Position numbers and translations under genes: made by a program. This document shows positions 34,547 to 48,577 of a stretch of 64,000 bases of DNA, one piece after another. This DNA comes from Limanda limanda. Lineage: Eukaryota > Chordata > Actinopteri > Pleuronectiformes > Pleuronectidae. The notes under the pieces were generated by a model that saw only the letters and a list, made by a program, of their open reading frames with translations, was not told the origin of the DNA and did not search any database. Each line of letters begins with the position of its first letter. Position 1 is the first letter of the stretch. The stretch lies in the NCBI RefSeq assembly GCF_963576545.1, contig NC_083637.1, forward strand, positions 24,329,507-24,393,506, in the 5' to 3' direction.

Positions 34547-35983
34547 TAACACACATACACACATACAGACACACAAAGATCTGAGGATTGCCAGTGTAGG
34601 GTGGAAGCAGAGGAGCTCTGCCCAGACAAGACTTACAGGTCTGGCCCAGCTAGAAAACAAAGTCTGTGTTTTGTCTATGGGCAGCGGCGCTCCAGGGCTG
34701 AAAGTGCTTCCTCACAAACATGCACATACACACATACAGTGCGCCTATGCAAACACACACACACTGACACCCACTGTACAACAGACACACATGCATGCAC
34801 ATGAGAACTTAAAAGGCCCTTAAGCTCACAGGAGTATACATGCACAATTGTACGCAGACATGGAATCAAACACACATGCTGATGCTGGAACACAAACCAC
34901 ATAATGGACTGGGTTCATGCACGCTCACACACACACACACACACACTACACACACCACACACACACACACACGTGCGTATACAAAAGTGTCTTCGGGAAT
35001 GTGACCTTTTCCCAAAAGCCTCCCTTTCCTGCCCCGGCTCCCCTCCCCCTCTGGCTGTGTGAAGACTGAAGGGGTCAAGGGTCAGGTTTTGGGGGGCTGG
35101 AGATTAGGTTTCACATGACTGAGCACCTTTGTTGGGGCAGGCCGACAGAAAGGAAACGTCCAGGAGGGTAGCTGTGTCTGTCTGAGGAGAGAGCGAGGGG
35201 TGGGGGAGGGAGGGAGGGAGAAAAGAGGGGGACAGAGGGATGGATGGAGGGACCAGGCTTAAGTTGAAGTTTGGTCCGGGGGGCCGGGGCGGCTGAAGTT
35301 GAAGTGCAAGAGCGGGCAGGAAGTTTTTCAAGAAGCGCCACAAGGGAAGGGGGGAAGAAGCGACAGGGGCAGAGAGCGAGAGAATGTGAGAAGATCAAAA
35401 TGAAAACCAGAATAACCTCACCCTGCATTCCTCACCCTATAGCTCTGCCTCCCCTCTTATACCTCCCCTCTTCTCTCCCTCTTCTAACTGTCTCCTCTTT
35501 CTTTCTCCGACCATGTGGCTCCTCCGTCGGGCTGCGGCCAGCCAGTGTCCTCAGCGCCTGCTGGCTGCGCCGATCTCCCTCATGACCACACAGCGAGAAG
35601 AAAGCCCCGGCCGAAATAGTAAACTGGATCACAGCAGAACCCCCCCCACCACCACCCCTCCTCCTTCTTTTTCTCCTTCCCTCACAACATCTGAGTCGTA
35701 GAGTCTGCCCGCTAGACAATATGTGCAGTAACTGGCAGTGAAAATCTTGGCAGGGCCCTGGATTACCTCGCCGGTGAAGTATTGCTTCAAATGTCCGTGT
35801 GTGTGTGTGTGTGTGTGCGATTCCTTTTCGTTTCTTTCCTACTTCTCCGACGCAGAAAGAAGGATTTTTAACGACATGCAACAGTCTCAGCTGAATGAGT
35901 CACAGAGGTGGGACTGGTACGGCTGATGGCTTCCAGATAAGGTGAAAACTTTGACCCCGGAGTGAAAATGAAGGACAGGGGCT

Positions 35984-36007
35984 GGGGGGGGGGGGGGGGG
36001 GGGGGGG
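35984..36007. repeat. Poly-G homopolymer, 24 bases
   Basis: 24 consecutive G. Runs of this length are often miscounted in assemblies. Confidence 0.85.
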
Positions 36008-36171
36008 AGAATGTCTTGAGTACGGCGTTGACCATAATTGAGCGGCCTCTTTTGGTTTCGCGGCGCACAATCAGATATGAGCATTTAAGGTACTGCCTCT
36101 ACTGCTGACCTCTTGGACGTCTGACATTCCTTAAATCTCACTCTGTGGGCCCACAAGTGTTTGTACTGCTT

Positions 36172-36180
36172 TGTGTGTGT

Positions 36181-36232
<52 letters not shown>
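36172..36232. repeat. (TG)n microsatellite
   Basis: About 61 bases of TG with one TATG interruption at about 36184. Confidence 0.97.
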
Positions 36233-36234
<2 letters not shown>

Positions 36235-37300
36235 AGTGTGCGCTCTAACACATAAAGGGCCAGCCTTGAACAGGTCAGCACTATTTCACTTAAAGCTGCA
36301 CTGTATGGTATCAGTATGTGCTCGGTCTATCGCTGAGAGGGGTTTCCTTTGGCACGCCGCAGGGCCGGCTCATTCCAGAGCATGAGTGTTGGAGGAGAGG
36401 GGAGGAGGGTCAGTGGGTGAGGGAGGTGGGGCGGGGGGGGGGGGGGATGGGCCAGGGGCAGCGGATTCCACAGACCGACTGATCTGACCTTGATCCGCAG
36501 GGGTGTGGAGCTCAGAGTGGCACTAACTGTTAATGCCTCGCCGCTCCACTGCTGCGACCACAACACTTGTGTTTACACGTGTGTGTGTGTGTGTGTGTCA
36601 TGCTCTTTTAAATGTGCATAAACCTGTGGTGTGCACTCACATGCGTGCATATGGCGTACGCTTATGCTCATATTTTGAGCGTGTGTGTTCTCCAGGTGCA
36701 GCGCCGCTGGCAGAATGTGTTTGGCCAGTAAAACAGGGTCATATTGTCAGTAGCCTCTGACTTTGTGTGTGCTTTTCAATGCACCTGCGTGTGTGTGTGT
36801 GTCTGTGTGTGTGTGCGTGAGCTGTATGTATGTGTGTGTGCAGTGGGAGACAGTAGGGCGCCTGTTTACTGTCCTGTGGATGAAGAGGCAAAGTTCATCC
36901 CCTGGCCTCTTTATGCCACCATATATCAGTGTCAGCTGGGGCTGGACAGTAACTCAGCAAATACATAATTTATAGATTGTAAAATATGTTGCCCGTGACA
37001 GCTGGCATTCTCACAGTGATTGATCTGAGCTGATATTCAACTGCAACACATAGGAAATGTCTCTTTTTGTCGGTTTATTACCTCCAGTCTTCACCTTGCA
37101 GCTCTGACTGTGAACCAATGGCTTAACTTTTTATTTTCCTTTTCTCCTCAACAGTCAGATGAGCCATATAAAGGGTTGACCTTGGAGGTGATGTTGTGAT
37201 CTTCAGACAGAGCTACAATATTTGTTTCCCCATTTCCTCCCCTGTTCCTCACTGCTTCTGCTGCCTGTCATAAATGTACCTACAAGAGATGTATTAGCAA

Positions 37301-37540
37301 GCACATCCATCCATCCATCCATTAAGCTGGAGGGGGACAGGTGGCTAGCGTGTGTCACAGGGCTGACGTCCAGAGGAAAAATACAAGTCACATTCACACC
37401 TAGGGACAATTTATAAACCTAAGCTGTATATCTTGGACTGTGGGAGGAAGCTGGGATACCTGGAGGAAACCCATGCAGATATGGGGAGAACATGCAAATT
37501 CCACACAGAAAGACCCGTGTCAATCATGGAGGTGACCAGT
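37301..37540 (+). mobile_element. Fish LINE/SINE-type 3' tail repeat, fragment A
   Basis: (ATCC)n is followed by CACATTCACACCTAGGGACA, ATTTATAAACC, GGACTGTGGGAGGAAGCTGG, GATACCTGGAGGAAACCCA and GGGGAGAACATGCAAATTCC. This is the order of a very common fish repeat associated with retroelement tails. The middle (GGGTCGCGGGGG... part) is mostly missing. A related fragment at 55318 carries the part missing here. Confidence 0.7.
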
Positions 37541-40500
37541 GCTGACCACTGCATAAGCATATTTCCCAACATATTTAAGTATTCCTCTACATTTAGACTG
37601 TGTGAGGTAATTATTACTATTATTATTATTAGGACAATCATACTAAAGCCTTAATCCCTCTTCTCAGAAGCACAATTTAACGTAAGAGTAAGAAAAATCG
37701 ATAATCTCAGCAAGCCAATATGAATTAAAATGCCCAAATTGGACAAATTCCCATTTCACTTCCATCCAATACTTTCATATCTTTCTTTATTCACACTATT
37801 GTGGCTGGAGTGAAGGGCCTTGCTCATGGGCACTGCAACGCTGCTAATGATAGAATTCAATGCTCACTCTTTTGAATTCTTCCTGCTTGACTCTAACATC
37901 ATGAAGCCAAACTCTTTCTCAGACTCTAACCATAGCTGCTGTGATTAGATTTGGTGGAAAAAGCCACAACTTTAAAAACACCGTCATTGTGTGTAATAAT
38001 TGCTCTTGAAATGATTCAACGGTTTTAATAATCAGGTTAAAATCATGACAACAGCCCGCATTGTATCCTGCTGACATTCTTTTCATGTGTCCTACTCCTT
38101 CTGTTCTGTCCTATCTTTATCCACTTAATAGACAGTCCCGTGTTTTTCTCTCTGTGTGTGTTAAAGGTGTATACGGCGATCCTGACTCTCCCTGCGGGGG
38201 GGCCGCCCGAGCTCTCTGAGCCGCCCCAGCTGCTGCAGGGGTGACAGAGGCTAAGACCCGGCCAAGGTTAAGGGGTGAGAGGGCTCTGAAAGTTTCTGGA
38301 AGCTTCTGAGAACTGCCGCGCCACTCCTGGTTCACTCTTGGTTCATTCCTGGGGCCCTGGGGTCAAAGAGAGCGGGAGGGGGGGAGGGAAGAAGGGCTGC
38401 AGGGCCACGGTCACATGCTAAGCCTGCCAGACTGACCTTATTACACCCTGCACACACTTCCTTTTCCCTTCTGTATTGACAGTTTCTGCATTTACTGAGT
38501 ACACACAGATGCAAAGAGTGTTTGAGCCGTAGACGTCGATTTCACAGTCATTCATATTTTTCTCATTTGTTTTATTGTTACATTGTTCTATCCTTCATAT
38601 CTAAGTCGCTCTTCAAAATGTTTAACAGTCAAACTCAAAACTGAGGAATCACTGAAATAAAGAGATGAGGACATTGTCAGGATTTAAAAACCTGGTTAAC
38701 TAACATCTTTTCTCGAGCGTCTAAAGTAAATGAAGACTTGAAAAAAAATGTTAACTTTTCCAACAGGTGACCCAATGATTGTCGATGAGAAGCACACAAT
38801 GTCACTGTTGGAATAAACTGTTAGTACACCCTCTGATGAGTTGTTAGGATTAAATAGGGCAGTGCCCGGCCTAAACCTGCCTGTTTAGAATGGGTCCTTT
38901 GCTTGTCCTGCTTCAGAATGATTCCTTGTCATAAGTTCTCAAACAGTTCTACATTAAACTGTTTTTATTGTTTAAGTGCTGGGTGTTGTGTGCAGAACAG
39001 TCCATGGTGCAGAGTGGAATTAGAAAACATTGTGTTCATCCTACCTGGTTCATCTGCAATTAGGATAATATAGTCAATGTTTTTTAAATAAAAATTGAAA
39101 CTGATTTAGTTTTATTGCTATTCACGAGTGTGGCTTATATATGAACTTGAATAATTCACTAAACTGCTGTTATTTTTTCATTACATCGCATGTTGGCTAC
39201 TTCAGAGGTCTGTTAAACATCAACACAATCTCCAGACCCAACTTCACAACTTTTGACAAAGGTACCCTTCTCACTGGTAAGGACTGGTGACACCTGTTGG
39301 TCCTCAAAACTTTTCCACCCTCCACGTCTTTTCTCAACGTTTTGTTTTGGTCTTCAGCCTGTCCAGTTAAAGTCTAGAGCATTTGCCCGGTTGTTGCCAT
39401 TCTGCAGGATGGAGCTTGCAGTTGTCCAAACTAATCTAGGGGGTTGCAGGAGTGCAGTCGACTCTCTTGGACCAGGCGGCCTCTAATATTCTGGTCTTTA
39501 TGGGGCCAACCGGTGGTCTTTAGTGGGGACACATTCATTGTGGGCCTCCTGTCCTACAAAGCACTTGTCAGTCATTGTGCTGAACTTGTGTTGTTTCTAT
39601 GCGGCGCTCGGCAGCACAGCTGTCGTCAAAAGGACCCAGGCTACTCTACCCCTCGTCTGAAAGAAACAAACAAACAAAGCCGTAAAACAAGAAAATGAAA
39701 GACAAAAAAGGGTCACAAATAATGAGTGTACAAAAACCATCTTGTCCAATTGCACCTTGGGAGCCCGTCTTCAGGAAGAGTGAGGGGTAAGAAGCTTGTG
39801 AGCGGACCGAGGGCACAAAGGAACTTGGCCCCTCCTGTGTTACTGTTAGCCAGGCCCTTTGGATGAACTTGTCTCCTTTCAGATGGCGCTCTTATGCCCA
39901 GGTGTGTCCTTGTGAGTGTGTGTGTGTGTGTGTGTGTATCCACAGAACTGACATCTCTTTGGCCCCAAGTGCTCCATTGAAAATAAGACGGAGAGCGAAG
40001 CGAATGAAAAGAGATAAAGTGCAAAACAAGGATGAGAGGAGGTATAAAAGAAGAGTGGCTTCCTTGCTTTTCAGGGCAAGGACAATGTTCAGGCCTTTCT
40101 CCCACGCTCTGTACAACACTCGCTCTGCCCCTGTGGCCTGTGGAGTGTCCAACACCATCACTTTATATTTGAATCTATTGAAATTCAGTAATTTAATTTT
40201 TCAGCGAGCGGCTTTCTTCCAAATATGTCAAGGTGAGAGATGCCCATTCAAATGTGCGTGAAGTGAAAAATGACAACAAAAGTCTCATTGACCACCAAAA
40301 TCAAAATACAATTATTGGAAGAAAATGCATAATTCTGCTTGATAAATTGATTATATTTGAGTCCACACCTGATGTTACCTCACTAACCCATAAATTACAC
40401 ATCGGCCACTACATTACTACAAGGGAGAGTAGCCCCTCCCCCAATATTCATGACTAATAACGTGTCCATACTTTCCCAATATTGCAATCACCATGTAGAT

Positions 40501-41120
40501 CTCTTGGGTTGGGATAGCCAGCCAGCCGGCCAAGCAGCCATCCAGACAGGCCAGTGAATGGCTCCATGCCAAGGCCAATTGAGAGGTGCTGCTGTGGTGG
40601 AGAGCCAGAGGGGAGATGGTCATCCATTATTCATCACTGAGCCAAATAATCCCCAACAGAATTGGTCTGGTCTTGTCTGGTCCAACGGTTGGGGAATGGA
40701 TGGGATGGTCCGGGGGGCAAGAGGGGAGGGGTTTTTTTTTAGGGGGGGGGGGGGGGGGGGCTGGGGGATGGCAGGTTTGAGTTTTTTTTTATTTTTTTTT
40801 TCCGGGGGAAGGTTCAGTAGGATCTTTTCGGGGGGCCGAAAGGGGGTTGCAAGCTCTCTGTAAGGGGTGGGAGGGGGGGGGGCTCTTTGAGGATTAGATG
40901 CAAATATGTCTTTGATAGCTTTCACAGTCTGGGAGTCCCTTTCTGTTTATGGATATTCATATAAAGTCTAATCTTTGGAAACAATCCCTGGCATGGAGGA
41001 GAGGGAGGCTGCTGGGACCAGGACGGAGCACAGAAGCAGCAGGGGGTTCTGGGGGGGATGGAATGGACCTGAATGGGGGTCTCCCCTGACCCAGATCAGG
41101 GGCAGGACCAGCAGAAGCCC

Positions 41121-41164
<44 letters not shown>

Positions 41165-41845
41165 ACCGATATATAAATGTGTAAATACACATACACATTC
41201 TTGCACAGACACACGCTCACAAACAGGCCCAGACAAAGCAGTGGCACTCCATCAGTGTCACGGACAAATAACAGACACAGCACAGCCTTCACCTTCTCCC
41301 CTGCTCGGGTTTTCTCTCTTTGTGACTTATCGGTGTGTTTGTCCTCGACGTGGGTCCATGTTGCTGTTTTGTCTGCACCTCTCTCCCCTCAGGCAGCTGC
41401 TCTCGGTGCGAAGATCACACAGAAGGAAGAAGAGGATTCCTTCTCAAGCAGCAGCTTTGTTTCTACCAGAAAACAGAAAAAAACCTGCACGGCCATATTA
41501 TTTGATTCACCACGGAGAGGCGTATTGTGCACAAGTGCTGTTTTTCATCAACAGCCGTGACATTTGGTCCCAGGAGTTTGCTTTCACAAAACACTACTCT
41601 GCTGTTTGCCACTTGTAAAGTAGAGCAGGTGAGGGTTACCTGCCTTGCTTGAGGGCACACTCTGAGAAGTAAAAGGATCTCTTAGTGTGGTGTCGGGGGA
41701 TCAGCTCATAACCAAAGTTACCCGCTCAACGATTTCCTGACAAGTGACTGTTTGATGAAACTTTCTGAAAAGTGAATTCCTCCAGATGATTTCTGACACT
41801 GTGATAGATATGGACATAACATCCTCCATTGCACCATCTCCTGTT
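37541..41845. other. Downstream flank, no gene recognised
   Basis: AT-rich unique sequence to about 39700. A G/T homopolymer-rich patch at 40730-40890 (G19 run at 40742-40760) and a CA array at 41122-41157 follow. The phrase AAGGGCCTTGCTCATGGGC near 37815 hints at an old fish repeat but is too short to classify. Confidence 0.4.
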
Positions 41846-41848
41846 TGT

Positions 41849-42290
41849 TACCTCTGTCAAGCGGGGTTGTGTTTTCACTAAAGTTGGTTTGTTTATTACC
41901 TATAATATCTATTATTTCCCTCTGGCAGGATCCATGTATCAAATACAAATGAGGACACTTAAACAGGAAAGCTGCTCCTTTTCTCTTCCTGTAGATATGT
42001 CTGAATTAAGGCTGTTCTGGACCATGAAGTGTGACACAAACTGAATCATTCCCTTTTACATTCATTGTCCAAAGATTTCAAAAATAAAGACCTTCAGGTA
42101 AGTTTTCACCACTGTCTGTTTGACTGTTGGTTTGATTAATTGTGAACTGGATTATGCAAAAACTACTGGGTGGATTACCATGAAGTTTTCTGAATGACAT
42201 GGTATGGGTCAGGAAAGAACCAATTCAATTTTAGTGCAGATCTGGATCAGGGGGCGTATCTGGGAATTTTTGTATGTCTCATAATGTTTG
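41849..42290 (+). mobile_element. Interspersed repeat copy 2 (plus strand)
   Basis: TTCTGGACCATGAAGTGTGA (42013 onward) is identical to the minus-strand copy at 19.7 kb. It is followed by TTTTCACCACTGTCTGTTTG, ATGCAAAAACTACTGGGTGG, ATTACCATGAAGTTTTC and CAGATCTGGATCAGGGGGCG, matching a widespread fish repeat. A fragment of the same consensus (TTACCTCTGTCAAGCGGGGT) precedes it at about 41850, suggesting rearrangement. Compared with copy 1, about 35 bases before TTTTCACC are deleted. Confidence 0.75.
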
Positions 42291-43224
42291 GATGTCTTAA
42301 AACATTTCTATCGTTCTTTAGAGACTAATTCATAGATATTGATGACAGATCTTGTTTAGGGGACTGATGTTTACAAGTGTGTGAAATACAGTGCAGATCC
42401 AAATAAAAATCAACATCGGGTGAATTTAAATGTGGTTTCATGAGGAGACTGTTCAGTGTAGTTTTCATAGTCGCTAAACAGCTAAATGATGTAATAAGCC
42501 ATCAATATTTGCCCATTACTGTTATTTTGAAGTCAATTGTCAGCAACTTTGTGGAACAAGGAAGGGAAAGATTAGTTTAGGTGGCAAAAGCAAAGGTCTT
42601 CTCTAAGATGCACAGAATAAGTATTTTAAGAAGAGGCTGCAGTTTTCAATCAGAGTGATGCAAAATGAGACTCAGCTAAAATCCTCTTTCATTCACAAAA
42701 AAAACTTTAGCAGGTGCAAGGTACAATGCCAGTAAACAGTTCACAGGAAAGATTGAAGATGGCCAAACAAAAGTGCATATTAGTCCGTGGCACCTCAAAA
42801 TGAAACTTGACTAGCCAAGTTCAGCAGTTGTCACGTCAATATTTGAAATGACCCAACAGCTGTGTCATTGTGATACTTGAATGTGAATGTGAATTAAACA
42901 GAATCATTATTATCACAAACACTTTTCCTGCCTGTGTAAACTACATCAGGACGACTCATCCACAGCCGTGGACCGGACCAGACACACAGCAGCAGGTCAG
43001 AGGACACAGGCTGAGGTGAGCGAGAGAAGGGGAGGTTTTTAGTCTCCCCCCCCCAACCCCAGCTGGGCCCGAGGTTTCTCTCCACTCCTCACAACCTTCC
43101 TTCCCCCTTTTCTTTTCCTTTTTCCCACCCGTTCCTGGTGGGGCTCCAGGTCAGGAGGTTCATGGAGGAAAGAGATTCCCTCTCTTTCGTAGACTGCGTC
43201 TGCGATCCTGAGTGTGTGGCTGTG

Positions 43225-43231
<7 letters not shown>

Positions 43232-43292
<61 letters not shown>
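43232..43292. repeat. (GT)n microsatellite
   Basis: About 61 bases of GT repeat. Confidence 0.97.
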
Positions 43293-43293
<1 letters not shown>

Positions 43294-43982
43294 ACAGGGC
43301 AGTGTCCTTGGGGTATCAGGGGGAAAGGAAGGAAACCAGACAGCGGATCATCTCAATACACACCCAAACATGCAAAAACAAATTCATACAGACGTGTGTA
43401 TATAACACTTATTCACCACTCTTTATTGTATTGCATCATTTATATAAAGCATAGGAGAGCAAATAAACAAAAAACAAACACATACAACACATACATTTTT
43501 TTGGTCTTAAACTTGCAAAGTACTATTGCAAAAGTAAAAGAGAAAAACCATGGGTCGTATATTATGTGACAAAGTGACATAACTGATGGCGGCGGTGTTT
43601 TTTTTCACCTTCTTCGCTCCGAATGCAAATTTAACGATTCTGTTTGCTGTCCAGTGCAGCTATTTACATCATGAGGAGACAAAACACTGGTCACAATGGA
43701 CTATGTTTTCCATTTGAATGTGTTCACTCTCTTCTCTCACCAAGGTCGGGGGGGAAAGGAGTGGGTTGGGGTAACAGGGGGTTACACTGTCTGAAGAGGG
43801 GGTGGGGGCTCAGCTGATGCTGACCAGCGCACATGCATTTCTCTCACAGGTCTGTGTGTGTATTCTACCTAAAAGTGTGTACGGTGTTGCTAAGTTATGT
43901 TAAATATACATAAAAATGAATGTCCAGGATTGTTACATTTGTGATAATGTGTGTGTGCTCGTAAGTGTGGCTGTGTGTGTGG

Positions 43983-43983
<1 letters not shown>

Positions 43984-44038
<55 letters not shown>

Positions 44039-44060
44039 GTGTATGTGTGCGTGTGCGTGT
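43984..44060. repeat. (GT)n microsatellite, interrupted
   Basis: 50 bases of perfect GT, then CGTG/TATG variants to 44060. Confidence 0.95.
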
Positions 44061-45593
44061 AACAGAGGGGTTTGGGGATCCTGGGACCCCCTTTCCCAGA
44101 CATGCACTGACCTTTCCAACCAGACAGGGATAAAGGGACAAGGAGGGAGGGCTGAGGGCATGAGGGCACTGGAGTGTGTGTGTGGAGGGGGTGTGTGTGT
44201 GTGTGTGCATGTGTGAGAGTGCATTTGCCTATGCGTGTGTGTGTGTGCGTGTCTGAGTCCATGGCTACATCCATGTGTTAGTTGATATCCTGGACCTCTG
44301 AACCAGCCCGTCCTCTCTGTCCTGCTGAGTTTGGCCTGGTGCAACCAACCCCCACACGCAAAACACCCACCACCACCACCCCTGCGAACCTCCTCCTCCT
44401 CTACCCCTTCTCTCTGGCCCTCTCTCTTTCTCTCCCCTCATCCCTCTCTCCTCTCGTCTTTTGTTGGACCCAGTCATTGTGCTCTATCGCTGCAGCGCTG
44501 TGTTTACAAAAAAGGTGGTGCTCCGAGGGCTCGCCAGCTCCGGACCCTTGCAAATCAATTTGTCTGTGGAAAAAAGGGTGAGGGCAAGGAGGTGGGACGG
44601 GGGGCTGCGGAGCTGAGGGCGACTCGGTGAAAGCCTGAGGTATGCAACCCCCAACCCTCCCCCCCGCCAAAAGACAATGTCACAGTCTCTTATCCTTTGC
44701 ATTATTGAAGAAATGATGAAGACTCTCGATAAAACCAATTAGGACAAACAGATGGGTTTTTTGTGTTTTCATAATCAAAAAGGAACAAGTGTCCATTTTG
44801 GTTTTATAACATAAAGACGACTTTGCAACCATCACTACATTTTTTAATTCTTCTTTCCACTTTTGCCCTTCTGTCTATCTTTTCTGTGGACATGACGACA
44901 GCAACATGTTGATGTTTTTCTGCTATTCGGCCGTACGCTTACTGACATATCTTATTTTACTTCTGTCAGTCAGGGACAAAAAAAGAGGTAAATCCAAACT
45001 GACCCCTGCGCTCTGTGAGACATTGATTGTGGTCGTCCCTATCTCCCTCCCGCTCCCAGGATGCAGACAGGACTCTCCCCAAAGCACACAGGCTTGAGAG
45101 GGTCTTTGCTTGACTGGAACAACGATGATCAATACCTGTCACTTCTGTCTCGTCTGGCCGGAGCTCTGCCCCCCGGCCCCCCCACTCCCACCACTCCCCC
45201 CAGCGCACAGTGGGAGGACTTGATGATGCGCGCACACACACGCAAAGACAAGCTCAGATAGACTCATGCGTGTGTGCACACATGCAAATTGTTAAATATA
45301 AATAGGAGTCCCCTCTACACGGATGCACACATCGGGCGTATGAGGGTGTGTGCATGCAAACACGCACAGGAAGACATATGCGCAAATATACAAAACACAC
45401 ATGGATGTGCACACAAAGCATCTTGTCAGACGGGGACACACATGCACGCACACACATGCACACACACACACACACACACACACATACAGGCTGTGACAGC
45501 CAGGTCAGACGGGGCATTCAGACCCAGACACCAGTCTCTTCTCTGGGGTCAGACCACAAGGCCAAGGTCTACTCCCTGACCCCAGCGGCCTTT

Positions 45594-45728
<135 letters not shown>

Positions 45729-46164
45729 TGACCAGCCGGGACAACCGAGGGGTGAGGGAGGGGTGATGCAGAGTGAAAGACGTGAACGCTGGGGGATGGT
45801 TTCAGGAGAAGAAGAAAAGGCTTGAATACAAGCACTGATAATGAAATAGGGGTTAAAATTCAACCGTGCAAATGTGTATTCACTCGTCAGATGAGTTGAT
45901 TAAAAAACAACTTTTCCATCATTTCACTAAAAAAACTTCCATGACCTCAAACGATCGTTATTCAGTAAACCTGAATTAATCCCTTTCATCCTGATATTTT
46001 CTTTATCAGTCCGACAGTGTGAAAGGGTCAAAATAAAATATAAAATGTATTGTGTTGGCACAATATAATCAGGTGTCAAAGGTAAAACCTGCTGCCTTTT
46101 AAGCAGAGACCCCTTAATTTGCTGTAGGTCTCTTCTTCTTCTCTGTGAGATTCTTCTTCTTTTC

Positions 46165-46166
<2 letters not shown>

Positions 46167-46236
<70 letters not shown>
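46167..46236. repeat. (CT)n microsatellite
   Basis: About 70 bases of CT with one TT interruption at 46220-46221. Confidence 0.97.
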
Positions 46237-47283
46237 ATTTCCTGCGCCACTCTGTCCTCCCTGTCTTCTTACTCAAGAGACCCTTGCTCTGCCCAGCCAG
46301 AGAGATAAGGAAGTGACGGGGCCAAGTTTACCACTGCCGATAAGCCGTAATTGAAGGGTAATAAAAAGATTGGGTAAAAAAAAAAGGAAAGAAAGGAAAA
46401 CGGAGGAAGAGAGAAAGAAAGAACGGACACAAAGAGGTGGATTGAGCAGCCAGAGAAATGATTGATGCAAGCAGGGACTCTCTGGTTCGCTGACAGTTAT
46501 CAGCGAGGGCAACCTTTTGCTCATTACAGTCATGTACGTGCAGCGGAGGACCAGTGGCTGCACTCAAATCAGAACCAGCAGCCTTGACCCCTCTGATAAA
46601 CAGCGTCTGCAAACTAACCCGCCGAACAATCCCTCCTCTGTGCTGCGACTTCTCTCAGTCACTGCGGCCTGTGAACGTTGGTTATTAACATGGACATTGT
46701 GTTCACGCGCATAAAAAAAAACAACTGTTCCAGTCTTGTACATGTTTTCTGTTGCTCTCATGAAAGTACACGACTGTGTAACCCTGCAAACACGCGGCTG
46801 TATATTGTACACCAGATATGTCAAGTGTACAATTATTTTAAAAAGCATTAAATAGGTTGAACTGTAGGATGCATAAACAGGTTAAAGTGACAAATGAGGA
46901 CTACGGCAGTGTGGTTGTTTGTTCTTGACAAATAACCTAATGCCTCATATACGGGGCTAAAGCCACAATTTCTCATGGCAAAGAATAGTATGAGATTAAT
47001 ACGTTTTATTTATTGTGAAATGCACATATGAGACACCCACAAGGACTCGGAAGACACCAAAAATACTGTTGCTCTGGTAAAACATTTGTCAGACAGCAAC
47101 ACTACTTCTAACATATAAGACGCTGCTGCAAACAAACAGCTGAACTCTCTTCTGGGCCACATGATATCTATGAAATTCAATCCCTTGCTTCAAATAGATG
47201 AAATCATTTTGACCTTCACACAAGGTAAGAAAGTCTTCAGAAATTATGATATTTGACAACAAAGATGACAAGCAGCCTGTAGC

Positions 47284-47600
47284 CTGAGATCTTCTGATAA
47301 GACCCTGTTAGATATTTACTGGTCAAGACTGAGGACTGAGCACCAACTCTCTGGAATAATTCACCTGAGGAACCCATGAAACTTGACTTTCTCAAAACAT
47401 ACTTTAACAAATGTCTTTTACTAGATTATTTATACATTTATTTCCTTAAATAATTGAATGCCTTTGATGTTTTTTTTTGTTGTTTTGCTTGTTGTCCTTG
47501 ATGTTTCTTTCTTCTTGGTTGTATTCTTCCACTTTGTGTAACACTTTGAAATGACTGTTTTGATAGTTGCTATATAAATAAAGCTCATTGAAGTATTTCA
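47284..47600 (+). mobile_element. 3' end of a degraded non-LTR retrotransposon (fish L2/Rex1-like)
   Basis: Translated pieces LRSSDKTLL (47284-47310) and LWNNSPEE...FLKTYF (47349-47412, another frame) match the ORF2 C-terminal phrases (LRSSDQxLL; LWNSLPEEIR...SFKxxLKTYLF) shared by many fish LINEs. TTTGAAATGACTG and GCTATATAAATAAAGCTCAT close it, as in the 3' ends of such elements. Frame changes and stops show it is dead. Most of the element is missing (5' truncation). Confidence 0.75.
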
Positions 47601-48483
47601 TTGTTTGGTATTTGCATTTACATTCAGTCCGTGAGCATGTCGCAGTTGCTGTGAAAGTGAAAGACAAGCCCAGTGATTTTAATGTGAATTTCTCTTCATC
47701 AACGTTTGTCTATATTTCGGCGGCTGGTAGTGTGTCTCGACCTTCTGTTAAGTGTTTTTGCTTTTACATTTCTGACTCATACACAAAAACAGACTTTTAC
47801 TTTTACTTTTCCTAATGACGTCTATTGCATTTGACATTGGAAATTGCTTATAACAGCAGATAAAAGCGATGATTTTCAAAGCATTCTTGCAGAGAACATT
47901 TGAGGTGATGACATTCAGGCTGTTTGTGTTGAAGGCTCAATGAGAGTCCTGTCGTTTGCTTGTAAAGTTCAGATTTTTAAGGGTTCAAGGAAAACTTTTC
48001 ATGGTATTGGGACCTTTCAGGACTTTCTAAATTGAATATAAACTTTGTCACCTTTTAACCACGAACTCTGAAACGTGTGTGGCATCAACATCCAGACAAT
48101 TACACAGGAACCCTAATAATCATGGCCAAATGCTGTCTTTGGAAAGCAAAGTGTTCAGAGTGCAGTGCTGCTCGAAAAGCTTCCTCATAAAACTTTACAA
48201 ACCAACATCAACCAACATTGTCTCTGTGAATATGTGGATGAATAGAACCAGTTCAAATGTGACCAAAAAGGAAATTAATAAAAATTACCAACTGCACGTA
48301 TTTCATTACGGCGTGTATTCATTTTGGAGGTTACATGGGTGAAAGGAGATGGCAACTTGTTGTGTGTGTGAGAGGCAGGTTTGCCGTTGGTGTGCTGTGT
48401 GACCACCAGCCCTTACTTCCTTCCTCTCTCGCCGGCCTAGGGGAAGAGTTTGTGTCCTGTTGCTCTGCTCCTCTGGGGCTTGT

Positions 48484-48484
<1 letters not shown>

Positions 48485-48570
<86 letters not shown>
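48485..48570. repeat. (CA)n microsatellite
   Basis: 86 bases of perfect CA repeat. Confidence 0.97.

Positions 48571-48577
<7 letters not shown>

Larger units (their letters stand above)
33901..37300. other. Downstream flank, no gene recognised
   Basis: Contains CA tracts at 34517-34543 and about 34927-34972, a G24 homopolymer at 35984-36007, and a GT array at 36172-36232 (listed). The rest is unique or C/T-rich sequence without a convincing exon. Confidence 0.4.

Noticed and set aside
35513..35701. Frame starting MWLLRRAAASQ that looks like a mitochondrial presequence
   Set aside because: 62 codons, no homologous protein recognised, no splice sites or promoter; composition bias explains it.
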